12,835 bases of DNA from Gammaproteobacteria bacterium (lineage in GTDB: Bacteria > Pseudomonadota > Gammaproteobacteria > Pseudomonadales > Cellvibrionaceae). The stretch is taken from contig JAGKWY010000155.1 of assembly GCA_021151625.1 (NCBI GenBank), positions 1 through 12,835 of the forward strand, in the 5' to 3' direction. The notes under the pieces were generated by a model. It had not been told where the DNA came from and did not search any database. It worked only from the letters and a program-made list of their open reading frames with translations. Below are positions 1 through 6,632 of this stretch, piece by piece (position 1 is the first letter of the stretch; every line of letters starts with the position of its first letter). A program made the translations under genes and the position numbers.

Positions 1-1711
1 CACCGGCGATACGCGGCACAATTGAGTAGGTGCCATCTTTTTGCATATTGCCGAGGAAAATATCGTTAGTGTCTTGCAGGCCGATATGCTTTTTATCCAG
101 AACATATTCGTTCCAGAAACCGGCGAGGATAGAACCCACTGCTGGCTTACAAATATCACAACCCAAACCATGACCGTGGGAATCCAACAACTCATCAAAA
201 GTTTTGATTTGTTTGATACGCACTATGTCAGCCAATTCCTGACGTGAATGCGGGAAGTGTTCGCAAATATGGTTGCTAACTTCGACACCGAGTTTCAGCA
301 ACTCGGAATCCATCACTTGTTTGGCTAATGCAGAGCAACCGCCGCAACCAGTAGACGCTTTGGTGATCGCTTTAATATCACCCATGGTGCGCGCACCGTC
401 TTGCACTGCACAGCAAATTGCACCCTTGCTTACGTCATAACAGGAACACACGCAAGCGGATTCCGGCAATGCATCTACACCAATTGCAGCACCACCGCCT
501 TCAACATTTGGCAGGATTAAACAATTAGGATCTTCCGGTAAATCCATGCCATTAACACACATGGATTGCAAAGTACCGTAGGCATCTACGTCGCCCACTA
601 ACACAGCGCCCAACAATTTTTTGTTGTCAGCCGACACAATAATGCGTTTGTAAACTTCTTCTACATCATTGCTGTAGGTGTAGCTGAGTGAACCGGGCGT
701 GTTGCCGTGTGCATCGCCAACTGAAGCTACGTCTACACCGAGTAACTTCAACTTGGTGCTCATATCGGCACCCATAAATTGATCGCTGCCACCGGTAATG
801 TGTGACACAGCGACTTTCGCCATTTGATAACCGGGCGCTACCAAACCGTAAATACGATTATTCCACAGCGCACACTCACCAATTGCGTAAACATCTTTGA
901 TAGTTGTTTGGCAATTATTGTCCACCACAATACCGCCACGATCGCCCACACCAATCCCAAATTTGCGTGCGAGTTCGTCCTGCGGGCGAATACCGGCAGA
1001 GAACAAAATCATATCGGTTTCCAAGTGGCTGCCATCGGCAAAGTTCATGCGATAGCGCGATTCAGTACCGGCAACAATTTCGTTAGTCGCTTTTTGGGTG
1101 TGAACTTTTACACCGATCGCTTCGATTTTGCGACGCAGTAATTTACCGCCACCCTCATCGAGTTGTACTGCCATCAAACGCGGCGCAAATTCTACTACGT
1201 GAGTTTCAAGGCCAGCGGCTTTCAATGCAGCTGCTGCTTCCAAACCTAACAAGCCACCACCAACAACCACGCCAATTTTACTTTGTTGTGCAGAAGCAGT
1301 GATGCGCTCCAAATCTTCAATGGTGCGATACACCAGACAGTGTTCGCCATTGTTACCGGGAATAGGTGGAACGAATGGGAATGAACCTGTAGCCAGAACT
1401 AATTTGTCGTAACCTTCGCGGCGACCAGAAGCGGTAACGATTTCTTTGTTCTCTAAATCCAGATCGACCACTTTATCGCTCAGGATATATTGCACCGATT
1501 TTTCATCGTAATAATCAGTACTGGTCAGCATCAGGTCTTCAGCGGTTGAGCCAGAAAAATATTTGGAGAGTTGAACGCGGTCATACGCGAGGCGCGGCTC
1601 TTCCGAGAAGGTGATCACCTGATACTGATCCTTATCAGCATGGTTCACCATGTTATCGATAAATTTATGGCCAACCATCCCGTTGCCAACAACAATAATG
1701 CGCTTCTTCAT
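1..1711 (-). CDS. nirB: Nitrite reductase [NAD(P)H] large subunit, 3' end cut by window edge
   Basis: This is the large subunit of the cytoplasmic assimilatory nitrite reductase, which uses NAD(P)H to reduce nitrite to ammonium through FAD, Fe-S clusters and siroheme. The first 570 codons are present out of a family length near 850. The protein opens MKKRIIVVGNGMVGHKFI, an FAD-binding GxGxxG fold. A second dinucleotide motif, GVVVGGGLLGLEAAAAL, lies near residue 144. A BFD-like [2Fe-2S] domain has the cysteines of CVCSC near residue 420 and CGGC near 455. The last visible residues, GTYSIVPRIAG, begin the ferredoxin-like half of the nitrite/sulfite reductase domain. The siroheme/4Fe-4S cysteines would lie outside the window. 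The ATG at 1711 has a GAGG ribosome site six bases upstream. The gene follows cobA by 73 bases on the same strand, so the two are probably co-transcribed from the promoter near 2701. nirD and a nitrate reductase gene are expected beyond the left edge. Confidence 0.95.
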   Translation of the reverse strand, partial: MKKRIIVVGNGMVGHKFIDNMVNHADKDQYQVITFSEEPRLAYDRVQLSKYFSGSTAEDLMLTSTDYYDEKSVQYILSDKVVDLDLENKEIVTASGRREGYDKLVLATGSFPFVPPIPGNNGEHCLVYRTIEDLERITASAQQSKIGVVVGGGLLGLEAAAALKAAGLETHVVEFAPRLMAVQLDEGGGKLLRRKIEAIGVKVHTQKATNEIVAGTESRYRMNFADGSHLETDMILFSAGIRPQDELARKFGIGVGDRGGIVVDNNCQTTIKDVYAIGECALWNNRIYGLVAPGYQMAKVAVSHITGGSDQFMGADMSTKLKLLGVDVASVGDAHGNTPGSLSYTYSNDVEEVYKRIIVSADNKKLLGAVLVGDVDAYGTLQSMCVNGMDLPEDPNCLILPNVEGGGAAIGVDALPESACVCSCYDVSKGAICCAVQDGARTMGDIKAITKASTGCGGCSALAKQVMDSELLKLGVEVSNHICEHFPHSRQELADIVRIKQIKTFDELLDSHGHGLGCDICKPAVGSILAGFWNEYVLDKKHIGLQDTNDIFLGNMQKDGTYSIVPRIAG

Positions 1712-1784
1712 ATACTGCCTCACGGTCGTAAGATTTTTTTGTATTAACTAATTTGGAAAAAACTTGTTCAGCTCTCAGCTTTTA

Positions 1785-2666
1785 TCAAGCTAGTAGGCAT
1801 TGAGGTTCAGCCGCGTGGGCCTCGACAGTCGCCTGTAATTTTTCGCGCATGCGCACCACTTCACCCACAATAATCAGCGCCGGTGATTGCACTTGCTCGC
1901 GGATCACATCCGCTGGAAATTCGCTCAAGCTGGAAATAATGTTGCGTTGATCTTTGCGGCAGCCGTTTTCGATAATCGCCACCGGCGTATTTGCCGCCAA
2001 GCCGCCTGCCAATAATTTGGAAGAAATTTCATCGGCGCGCGTCAAGCCCATATAAAACACCAGCGTGTGTTTTAATTGCGCGAGCGCATCCCAATTCAGG
2101 TCGAGACTCTTTTCAGCATGGCCGGTAACAAAAGTACAGCCCTGTGACAAACCGCGATGAGTCAAAGGAATATCGGCGTAGGTGCTGCAGCCGGATGCAG
2201 AAGTAATACCGGGAATTACATCGGCCTCGATACCAGCACTGCGCAACTCCAGCAACTCTTCACCGCCGCGACCAAACACAAAAGGATCGCCACCTTTAAT
2301 ACGGCAAACGTTCAAACCCAGCTTCGCCTGGTTAACCAGCAATTGGTTTAAATCTTCCTGGGCGATACTGTGTTTGTTTTTCGCTTTGCCCACGTAGAAG
2401 GAAGGAATATTTTTTGGGAAGAGCGCGCGAATCTCGGCGCTCACCAGATAATCGTAAAAAATCACATCGGCAGAATTAATCGCACGCATGGCTTTCACAG
2501 TAAGCAGCTCAGCATCACCTGGACCTGCGCCTACCAACCATACTTTTCCAACACGATTGTTTTTGCTGTAGTCATCGCCTTTCTTAGCCTGACCATCACC
2601 ACCCACACGCGCTTTCAACATCGCCGAAGGAAGGATTTCTACATTAGCTTTAAGGAAATTGATCAT
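1785..2666 (-). CDS. cobA: Uroporphyrinogen-III C-methyltransferase (SUMT)
   Basis: The enzyme uses two S-adenosylmethionine to methylate uroporphyrinogen III to precorrin-2, the first committed step to siroheme, the prosthetic group of NirB encoded just downstream. The family motifs are clear: VGAGPGDAELLT near residue 46, KGGDPFVFGRGGEE near 123, and a PGITSASGCSTYADIPLTHR segment near 153. At 293 residues it is a stand-alone SUMT, without the CysG dehydrogenase/chelatase half. About 40 residues precede the first motif, which is longer than in many SUMTs. The ATG at 2666 is still favoured because AGGTG lies six bases upstream and a predicted sigma-54 transcription start at about 2690 leaves a 24-base leader. 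The next internal ATG, at 2618, has no ribosome site. It could also be called nirE; the nirB context argues for siroheme rather than cobalamin or heme d1 supply. Confidence 0.93.
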   Translation of the reverse strand: MINFLKANVEILPSAMLKARVGGDGQAKKGDDYSKNNRVGKVWLVGAGPGDAELLTVKAMRAINSADVIFYDYLVSAEIRALFPKNIPSFYVGKAKNKHSIAQEDLNQLLVNQAKLGLNVCRIKGGDPFVFGRGGEELLELRSAGIEADVIPGITSASGCSTYADIPLTHRGLSQGCTFVTGHAEKSLDLNWDALAQLKHTLVFYMGLTRADEISSKLLAGGLAANTPVAIIENGCRKDQRNIISSLSEFPADVIREQVQSPALIIVGEVVRMREKLQATVEAHAAEPQCLLA

Positions 2667-2700
2667 GGCAACACCTGCTTTTTGATTACACAGGGCTTAC

Positions 2701-2716
2701 TGCAAGGCAAATGCCA
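2701..2716 (-). promoter_or_regulatory. Sigma-54 promoter of cobA-nirB
   Basis: The minus strand reads TGGCATTTGCCTTGCA from 2716 to 2701. This matches the sigma-54 consensus TGGCAC-N5-TTGCA with the invariant GG and GC exactly ten bases apart. Transcription would start near 2690, 24 bases before the cobA ATG. Promoters of this class need a remote activator; the palindromes at 2845-2864 and 2924-2940 lie about 165 and 242 bases upstream of the predicted start, a normal enhancer distance. The match is seen directly; its use is inferred. Confidence 0.8.
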
Positions 2717-2844
2717 TATCGCCATTAACACCAAAAAATAATTTTTATTTCAATTAAATCATAAAGTTATACCCACCCACCGAAACCAGTTCAGCCCCCA
2801 AAGGAATTACATGCCAGCCCTATCAAATCACATTGTGTTTTTTG

Positions 2845-2864
2845 TTGGTGCAAGAGCGCACCAA
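2845..2864. promoter_or_regulatory. Inverted repeat TTGGTGC-N6-GCACCAA, candidate activator site
   Basis: Perfect seven-base arms (2845-2851 and 2858-2864) are separated by six bases. The arm is almost identical to the half-site of NtrC (TGCACCA/TGGTGCA). The arms point the opposite way from a canonical NtrC site, where GCACC comes first. It lies between divergent sigma-54-like promoters, so an enhancer for a bacterial enhancer-binding protein is the simplest reading. Confidence 0.6.
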
Positions 2865-2900
2865 TTAACGGCAAAAATGATTTTTCCGTTTTTACTGAAA

Positions 2901-2940
2901 TGCACCAATAAAAAACAAAGTAATGGTGCACTGTGCACCA
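2901..2940. promoter_or_regulatory. Cluster of three TGCACCA half-sites with a 17-base palindrome
   Basis: TGCACCAA sits at 2901-2908. A perfect odd-centred palindrome, TGGTGCAC-T-GTGCACCA, spans 2924-2940. The 2901 and 2924 copies face each other in NtrC orientation but are 16 bases apart rather than the usual three or so. With the site at 2845 this makes five copies of one heptamer in about 96 bases, counting the two arms of that site, which differ in the outer base. The flanks are AT-rich. This is probably a multi-dimer enhancer serving both cobA and moaA. Confidence 0.6.
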
Positions 2941-3087
2941 CATGAAAACATTTTTGGTTTATCAGGGTATTTCCTCAATTGAGCCAACCACCTCATGCTC
3001 GCCACAGGAAGCAAAATGCGCTCTTCAGAATGCCACCAAGGGTGTAAAATTTTAAAAATCACCATTTTGGAACAGCCTTTTTACCAC

Positions 3088-3229
3088 CCTGCAACCAGAA
3101 CCAAAGAATTCTGGCCGCAGGTTTGCAAGGCTCATGCACAGCAGGGGAAAATACCTTGAGCCAACCCCAAGGCGGGGTTAGAGTGCCAGAACTCCAGAGA
3201 ACAAAGACCGCAAGACGCTTCTTTAATAT
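3088..3229 (+). ncRNA. Structured moaA leader, possible molybdenum-cofactor riboswitch
   Basis: The 140 bases before moaA fold into several stems. CCAGAA/TTCTGG is at 3095-3114. GGCTCA/TGAGCC is at 3129-3162 and encloses a purine-rich GGGGAAAA. A perfect AACCCC-AAGGC-GGGGTT hairpin is at 3163-3179. GAGT/ACTC is at 3181-3194, and AAAGA/TCTTT at 3203-3224 closes around CCGCAAGACG. There is no Shine-Dalgarno sequence before the moaA ATG. In many gammaproteobacteria moaA is preceded by the Moco RNA motif, so that is a reasonable candidate, but I matched it by position and general style, not by verified alignment. If transcription starts at 3138, the first two stems would not be in the RNA. Confidence 0.35.
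3112..3127 (+). promoter_or_regulatory. Sigma-54 promoter match ahead of moaA
   Basis: TGGCCGCAGGTTTGCA has the -24 TGGC and -12 TTGCA of a sigma-54 promoter with GG and GC ten bases apart. Transcription would start near 3138, giving a leader of about 92 bases. The enhancer-like palindrome at 2924-2940 is about 206 bases upstream of that start. The bases also take part in a possible hairpin (CCTGC 3088-3092 with GCAGG 3117-3121, enclosing CCAGAA/TTCTGG). An RNA structure made from an upstream promoter is therefore an alternative explanation. Confidence 0.5.
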
Positions 3230-4219
3230 ATGCAACTGATCGATAGCTTCGGCCGCACCGTCAACTATGTCCGCTTGTCAGTCACTGACCGCTGCGACCT
3301 GCGTTGCGTTTACTGCATGGCTGAGGAGATGACCTTTTTACCGCGTGCCGAGGTACTCAGCATTGAGGAGTTCACCAGCCTTGGTCGCGCCTTTGTAGCA
3401 CTTGGGGTTACCAAGCTGCGCATTACCGGTGGAGAACCACTGGTCAGGCGCGGCACTATCGAACTCCTTCAAAACCTGGGCCAGTTGCCCGGCTTGCACG
3501 AGCTCTGCCTGACCACCAATGGCACCCACCTGCCCCAGTATGCGCAGGCAATCAGGGATGCCGGGGTTAAACGTATCAATATCAGCCTGGATAGCATCCA
3601 CCCGGATCGCTTTCGCCGCCTGACCCGCTTCGGCGACCTCAACCAGGTACTGGCCGGAATCAAAGCCGCGCAGCAGGCGGGGCTCAGGATCAAACTCAAC
3701 TGCGTTGCCCTCAAACACTACAACGCCGATGAAATACCGGCACTGGTGCAATTTGCCTTGAATGAAGGGCTGGATATCAGCTTTATTGAGGAAATGCCGC
3801 TCGGTAAAATCAGTGAGCACGGCCGCGCCGCTGAATATGTCAGCAGCGATGAATTGCGCAGCCAGTTAAGTCGCGTTTATGAGTTGCAACCGCAGGAAAA
3901 TTCATCCGCTGACGCAGGCCCATCGCGCTACTGGCAAGCGGATGGATTTAGTTCGCGCATTGGCTTTATCTCGCCCCACTCCCACAATTTTTGCAGCAGC
4001 TGCAACCGCGTGCGCGTTACCGCCACTGGTCGATTGTTGTTATGTCTAGGCAATGAACACAGCGTGGATTTACGCCAACAATTGCGCGCTGAAAATTATT
4101 CGGAGGCCGCACTGCGCGAAACTATTGTTAACGCCATGCACCACAAACCGGAAAAACATTTTTTCGATTTACATGACGAACCGCAAATTGTGCGGTTTAT
4201 GAATATGACGGGGGGATAA
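3230..4219 (+). CDS. moaA: GTP 3',8-cyclase MoaA
   Basis: This radical-SAM enzyme converts GTP to 3',8-cyclo-GTP, the first step of molybdenum cofactor synthesis; MoaC, not in this window, completes cPMP. The N-terminal cluster cysteines C22, C26 and C29 are in RCDLRCVYCM, and the SAM-binding GGEP is at residues 67-70. The second 4Fe-4S cluster that binds GTP uses C255, C258 and C272 (CX2CX13C), followed by the conserved NRVRVTATGRL stretch. The protein ends in the Gly-Gly tail needed for activity. Its 329 residues are the normal family length. The ATG at 3230 gives the typical start (MQLIDSFGRTVNYVRLSVTD) but lacks a visible ribosome site, which fits regulation through the leader. The stop codon lies in the left terminal repeat of the small element that separates it from moaB. 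Confidence 0.96.
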   Translation: MQLIDSFGRTVNYVRLSVTDRCDLRCVYCMAEEMTFLPRAEVLSIEEFTSLGRAFVALGVTKLRITGGEPLVRRGTIELLQNLGQLPGLHELCLTTNGTHLPQYAQAIRDAGVKRINISLDSIHPDRFRRLTRFGDLNQVLAGIKAAQQAGLRIKLNCVALKHYNADEIPALVQFALNEGLDISFIEEMPLGKISEHGRAAEYVSSDELRSQLSRVYELQPQENSSADAGPSRYWQADGFSSRIGFISPHSHNFCSSCNRVRVTATGRLLLCLGNEHSVDLRQQLRAENYSEAALRETIVNAMHHKPEKHFFDLHDEPQIVRFMNMTGG

Positions 4220-4336
4220 TCCCCTCCCGAACAACGATAGATTAATACTTGAAAAATGTGCCTTCGTTTTAACTCGCGAACGGCTTTTTAGAATAGCTTC
4301 TCCCCTTTGCAAAAGGGGAGACCGAGAGGGGATTAT
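4216..4336. repeat. MITE/REP-like element between moaA and moaB
   Basis: Perfect 11-base inverted repeats, ATAATCCCCTC (4216-4226) and GAGGGGATTAT (4326-4336), bound a 121-base segment. Inside its right half is a perfect ten-base-pair hairpin, TCTCCCCTTT-GCA-AAAGGGGAGA (4299-4321). The left end supplies the moaA stop codon, which is also the loop of a small GGGGA-TAA-TCCCC hairpin (4212-4224). The right end supplies the GAGGGG ribosome site and the first two bases of the moaB ATG. Dispersed C/G-run repeats of this style (CCCCTTT...AAAGGGG with flanking AATCCCC) occur widely in proteobacterial genomes. No transposase is present, so any mobility would be in trans. Whether it is multicopy cannot be seen here. 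Confidence 0.6.
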
Positions 4337-4850
4337 GTCAACCCAAAAAGAATTCGAACCATTAAACATTTGTGTACTCACCGTATCGGATACACGCAAT
4401 TTTGAAACTGATACCTCCGGCCAAAAACTGCAGGATTTATTAACCGCTGCCGGCCACAAGTTGCATGACCGAAAATTGGTGACGGATGATATTTATCAAA
4501 TCCGCGCCGTGGCTTCCAACTGGATCGTGGATACGCAAGCGCAAGTAGTGTTGATTACCGGAGGCACCGGTTTTGCCGGGCGCGACTCCACTGTCGAGGC
4601 AATGACGCCATTATTTGATAAAACTGTTGTCGGTTTTGGAGAATTATTTCGTCAGGTTTCTTATGAAGAAATCGGGACATCTACCATTCAATCGCGTGCC
4701 ACGGCAGGCCTTGCCAATCGCACGCTGATTTTCTGTTTGCCTGGCTCTACCGGCGCTTGTAATACTGCCTGGACGAAAATCATCGAGGCGCAACTTGATG
4801 CGCGCAATAGACCCTGCAACTTTGTTGGCCAATTGCGTATTCCTTCATAA
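4335..4850 (+). CDS. moaB: Molybdenum cofactor biosynthesis protein MoaB (molybdopterin adenylyltransferase family)
   Basis: The MoaB/MogA family adenylylates molybdopterin to prepare it for molybdate insertion by MoeA. The visible motifs are LTVSDTRNFETDTSGQ near residue 14, the nucleotide-binding ITGGTG at 74-79 followed by GRDSTVEA with the conserved Asp at 84, and FCLPGSTGA near 142. The 171-residue length and the opening fit MoaB rather than MogA. The ATG at 4335 has a GAGGGG ribosome site at spacing four. That site comes from the terminal repeat of the upstream element. The gene lies 115 bases after moaA and 59 before modE, all on the plus strand, so the three probably form one operon. 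Confidence 0.93.
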   Translation: MSTQKEFEPLNICVLTVSDTRNFETDTSGQKLQDLLTAAGHKLHDRKLVTDDIYQIRAVASNWIVDTQAQVVLITGGTGFAGRDSTVEAMTPLFDKTVVGFGELFRQVSYEEIGTSTIQSRATAGLANRTLIFCLPGSTGACNTAWTKIIEAQLDARNRPCNFVGQLRIPS

Positions 4851-4909
4851 AGCGCGGCAAACTTGCTAATACATAGCCCCTCATAAAAACTTTACGTAGA
4901 AATACAGGC

Positions 4910-5299
4910 ATGAGTGAAAAAAATAACATCACAGGTGCGCACTTAAAAATTCAGGCGCGTTTGATGCTGGATGAAGAAATTGCGATGGGGCCAGGCAAAG
5001 CCGATTTACTGGATGCCATTGCTGCAACCGGCTCGATTTCTGCGGCGGGAAAACAAATGGGCATGAGTTACCGGCGCACCTGGTTGCTGGTAGATACCAT
5101 GAATCGCTGTTTCCAGCAGCCCATAGTAGAAACCGCCACGGGTGGTGCTCACGGCGGCGGCACGCGCCTGACGGATTATGGAATTGATATTTTAAAACGC
5201 TACCGCCAATTGCAGGCCGATATTCAAACGATTAGCGCGCAACACTTTCCGGAATTTAAACCGCTGTTGCGCAAAAAACCTGTACCTCCCGCCAGCTAA
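4910..5299 (+). CDS. modE: ModE-type regulator, DNA-binding domain only
   Basis: The 129 residues match the N-terminal winged-helix domain of the molybdate-responsive repressor ModE. DLLDAIAATGSISAAGKQMG at about 33-52 corresponds to E. coli LLKHIALSGSISQGAKDAG. The recognition part MSYRRTWLLVDTMN and the wing ATGGAHGGGTRLTDYG also match the family. E. coli ModE is about twice as long because it carries two C-terminal TOBE/Mop molybdate-binding domains, which are absent here. The ribosome site is weak (CAGG). The stop codon abuts the modC stop with no spacer, so the two convergent transcripts must overlap. It probably acts on the operator at 7341-7368 that controls the modABC operon and the porin gene. 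How it senses molybdate is not evident. Confidence 0.9.
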   Translation: MSEKNNITGAHLKIQARLMLDEEIAMGPGKADLLDAIAATGSISAAGKQMGMSYRRTWLLVDTMNRCFQQPIVETATGGAHGGGTRLTDYGIDILKRYRQLQADIQTISAQHFPEFKPLLRKKPVPPAS

Positions 5300-5944
5300 T
5301 CAGCAATCCGGATGCAAAGTTCCATCGCGCACCACAAAGCGCTGCGAGGTTAAAAACTCCAACTCACTCAACGCGTGAGTAACGTAAATCATGGGGATTT
5401 TGCATTCGTCATAAATGCGCAAAAAGAACGGCAATATTTGCTGTTTCAAGCGCTCATCCAACGCCGACAAAGGCTCATCCAACAATAACAATTCCGGCGA
5501 ATAAAGCACTGCACGCCCCAATGCCACCCGCTGTTTTTCACCGCCCGATAATTGCGCCGGTTTGCGCCCCAGCAACTGGCCGATTTCCAATAATTCCACT
5601 ATGGCATCCAGAGCAAAGCGACGCTGCTCAGGAGCAATATTGTTGTAGCCATACAATAAATTATTGCGCACGGATAAATGCGGCAACAGCTGGCCGTCCT
5701 GAAATACCAAACCTATATGCCGGAGATGTGGAGGCGTCCAGATGCGCGCAGCCGTATCACACAGGGTTTTACCATTCAGAATAATCTTGCCCTGTTGCGG
5801 CTTGAGCAAACCGGCAACCAACGACAGCAGCGTGCTCTTGCCACTGCCAGATGCACCGAGAATACCGCTAATAGGTGCGGCGAACTCTTGCTTCACCTGC
5901 AAAGAAAATTCATCGCGCTGGAAATGCAAATCCAACTCAAGCAC
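5300..5944 (-). CDS. modC: Molybdate ABC transporter ATPase, short form without TOBE domain
   Basis: This is the ATPase of the molybdate importer. With the GTG start at 5944 the protein has 214 residues and opens LELDLHFQRDEFSLQV after the initiator, like E. coli ModC (MLELNF). The Walker A motif is GASGSGKST (30-38), the Q-loop Gln is at 82, the signature LSGGE at 132-136, Walker B LLLLDEP at 152-158, and the switch His at 190. The GTG has GGGAG six bases upstream and overlaps the end of modB by eight bases, the usual arrangement for translational coupling. A longer reading from 5986 would overlap modB by 50 bases and add 14 residues without family support. E. coli ModC is about 352 residues; the C-terminal TOBE/Mop domain is missing here, with no sign of a broken remnant downstream. 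The gene ends against modE. Confidence 0.92.
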   Translation of the reverse strand: MLELDLHFQRDEFSLQVKQEFAAPISGILGASGSGKSTLLSLVAGLLKPQQGKIILNGKTLCDTAARIWTPPHLRHIGLVFQDGQLLPHLSVRNNLLYGYNNIAPEQRRFALDAIVELLEIGQLLGRKPAQLSGGEKQRVALGRAVLYSPELLLLDEPLSALDERLKQQILPFFLRIYDECKIPMIYVTHALSELEFLTSQRFVVRDGTLHPDC

Positions 5945-6632
5945 GACGCACTCCCAGCCAACGTTCGGCGCGACGTGTAAGGACATTACTCAGCAGCAGT
6001 GAAAAAAACGCAAGAGCAAGACAAATCAAAATCAACCGCACCGCCATGGCATCGCCATCTATTTGATGGGTTGCAGAATAAATCGCAAGCGGCAGGGTGC
6101 GGGTTTCCCCGGCAATATTGCCCACGAAGGTAATAGTCGCTCCAAATTCACCAAGCGAGCGACTAAATACCATAATCGAACCAATTAAAATGCCGGGTAA
6201 CATTAACGGCAAGGTGACGGTGTACCAAACTTTAAAAGGGCTGGAGCCCAAGGTGCTCGCTGCTAATTCCAGGCGGCGATCAATCATTTGCACCGATAAT
6301 TTTGCTGCTTGCACCATGAGTGGAAATGCAATCACTGCCGATGCCAGGACCGCACCTTTCCAGTTAAACGCAAACTCAATATTGAAATGGGTTTTGAGCC
6401 ACTGGCCCACAACTCCTTGCGAACCAAAGACCACCAATAACAAATAACCCGGCACTGTGGGTGGCAATACCATCGGCATAAACAACGCTGCTTCCAATAC
6501 CGGCTTGGCCATAAATTCCTTGCGCGCCAGCAACCAACCGAAAAAAACACCGGGCAAAATACACAGAAAGGTTGCCCACAAACCGACTTGTGCCGATAAA
6601 CCCAGTACTTGCCATTCTGCGTCTGTGAGCAT
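5937..6632 (-). CDS. modB: Molybdate ABC transporter permease
   Basis: This is the inner-membrane channel subunit, 231 residues, normal for ModB. It opens MLTDAEWQVLGLSAQV, very close to E. coli ModB (MILTDPEWQ). About five hydrophobic segments are visible (near residues 13-36, 46-70, 92-110, 142-170 and 195-215). The EAA loop that contacts ModC lies at about 122-147 (LAASTLGSSPFKVWYTVTLP), followed by the family signature FSRSLGEFGATITFVGNI. Its ATG at 6632 lies inside the modA reading frame, one base out of phase, with only a weak ribosome site (CGAGAA). Its stop overlaps the modC start. ModB itself looks intact and full length even though modA upstream is damaged. Confidence 0.94.
   Translation of the reverse strand: MLTDAEWQVLGLSAQVGLWATFLCILPGVFFGWLLARKEFMAKPVLEAALFMPMVLPPTVPGYLLLVVFGSQGVVGQWLKTHFNIEFAFNWKGAVLASAVIAFPLMVQAAKLSVQMIDRRLELAASTLGSSPFKVWYTVTLPLMLPGILIGSIMVFSRSLGEFGATITFVGNIAGETRTLPLAIYSATHQIDGDAMAVRLILICLALAFFSLLLSNVLTRRAERWLGVRRA

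Noticed and set aside
824..1141. A 105-residue plus-strand reading frame inside nirB
   Set aside because: It is antisense to well-conserved nirB coding sequence and has no ribosome site or family features.
1712..1784. A hairpin or promoter between cobA and nirB
   Set aside because: Only imperfect AGCT repeats are visible; the 73-base gap is adequately explained as an operon spacer with the nirB ribosome site.
2370..2741. A 123-residue plus-strand reading frame over the cobA 5' end
   Set aside because: It is antisense to cobA, has no recognisable domain and covers the cobA promoter; a shadow frame.
2901..2930. A canonical NtrC site made from TGCACCA (2901) and TGGTGCA (2924)
   Set aside because: The orientation is right but the 16-base gap is far from the normal three or so bases; kept only as half-sites.
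5945..5986. A modC start at 5986 giving 228 residues
   Set aside because: It overlaps modB by 50 bases and adds residues without family similarity; the GTG at 5944 has GGGAG upstream and gives the usual LEL opening.
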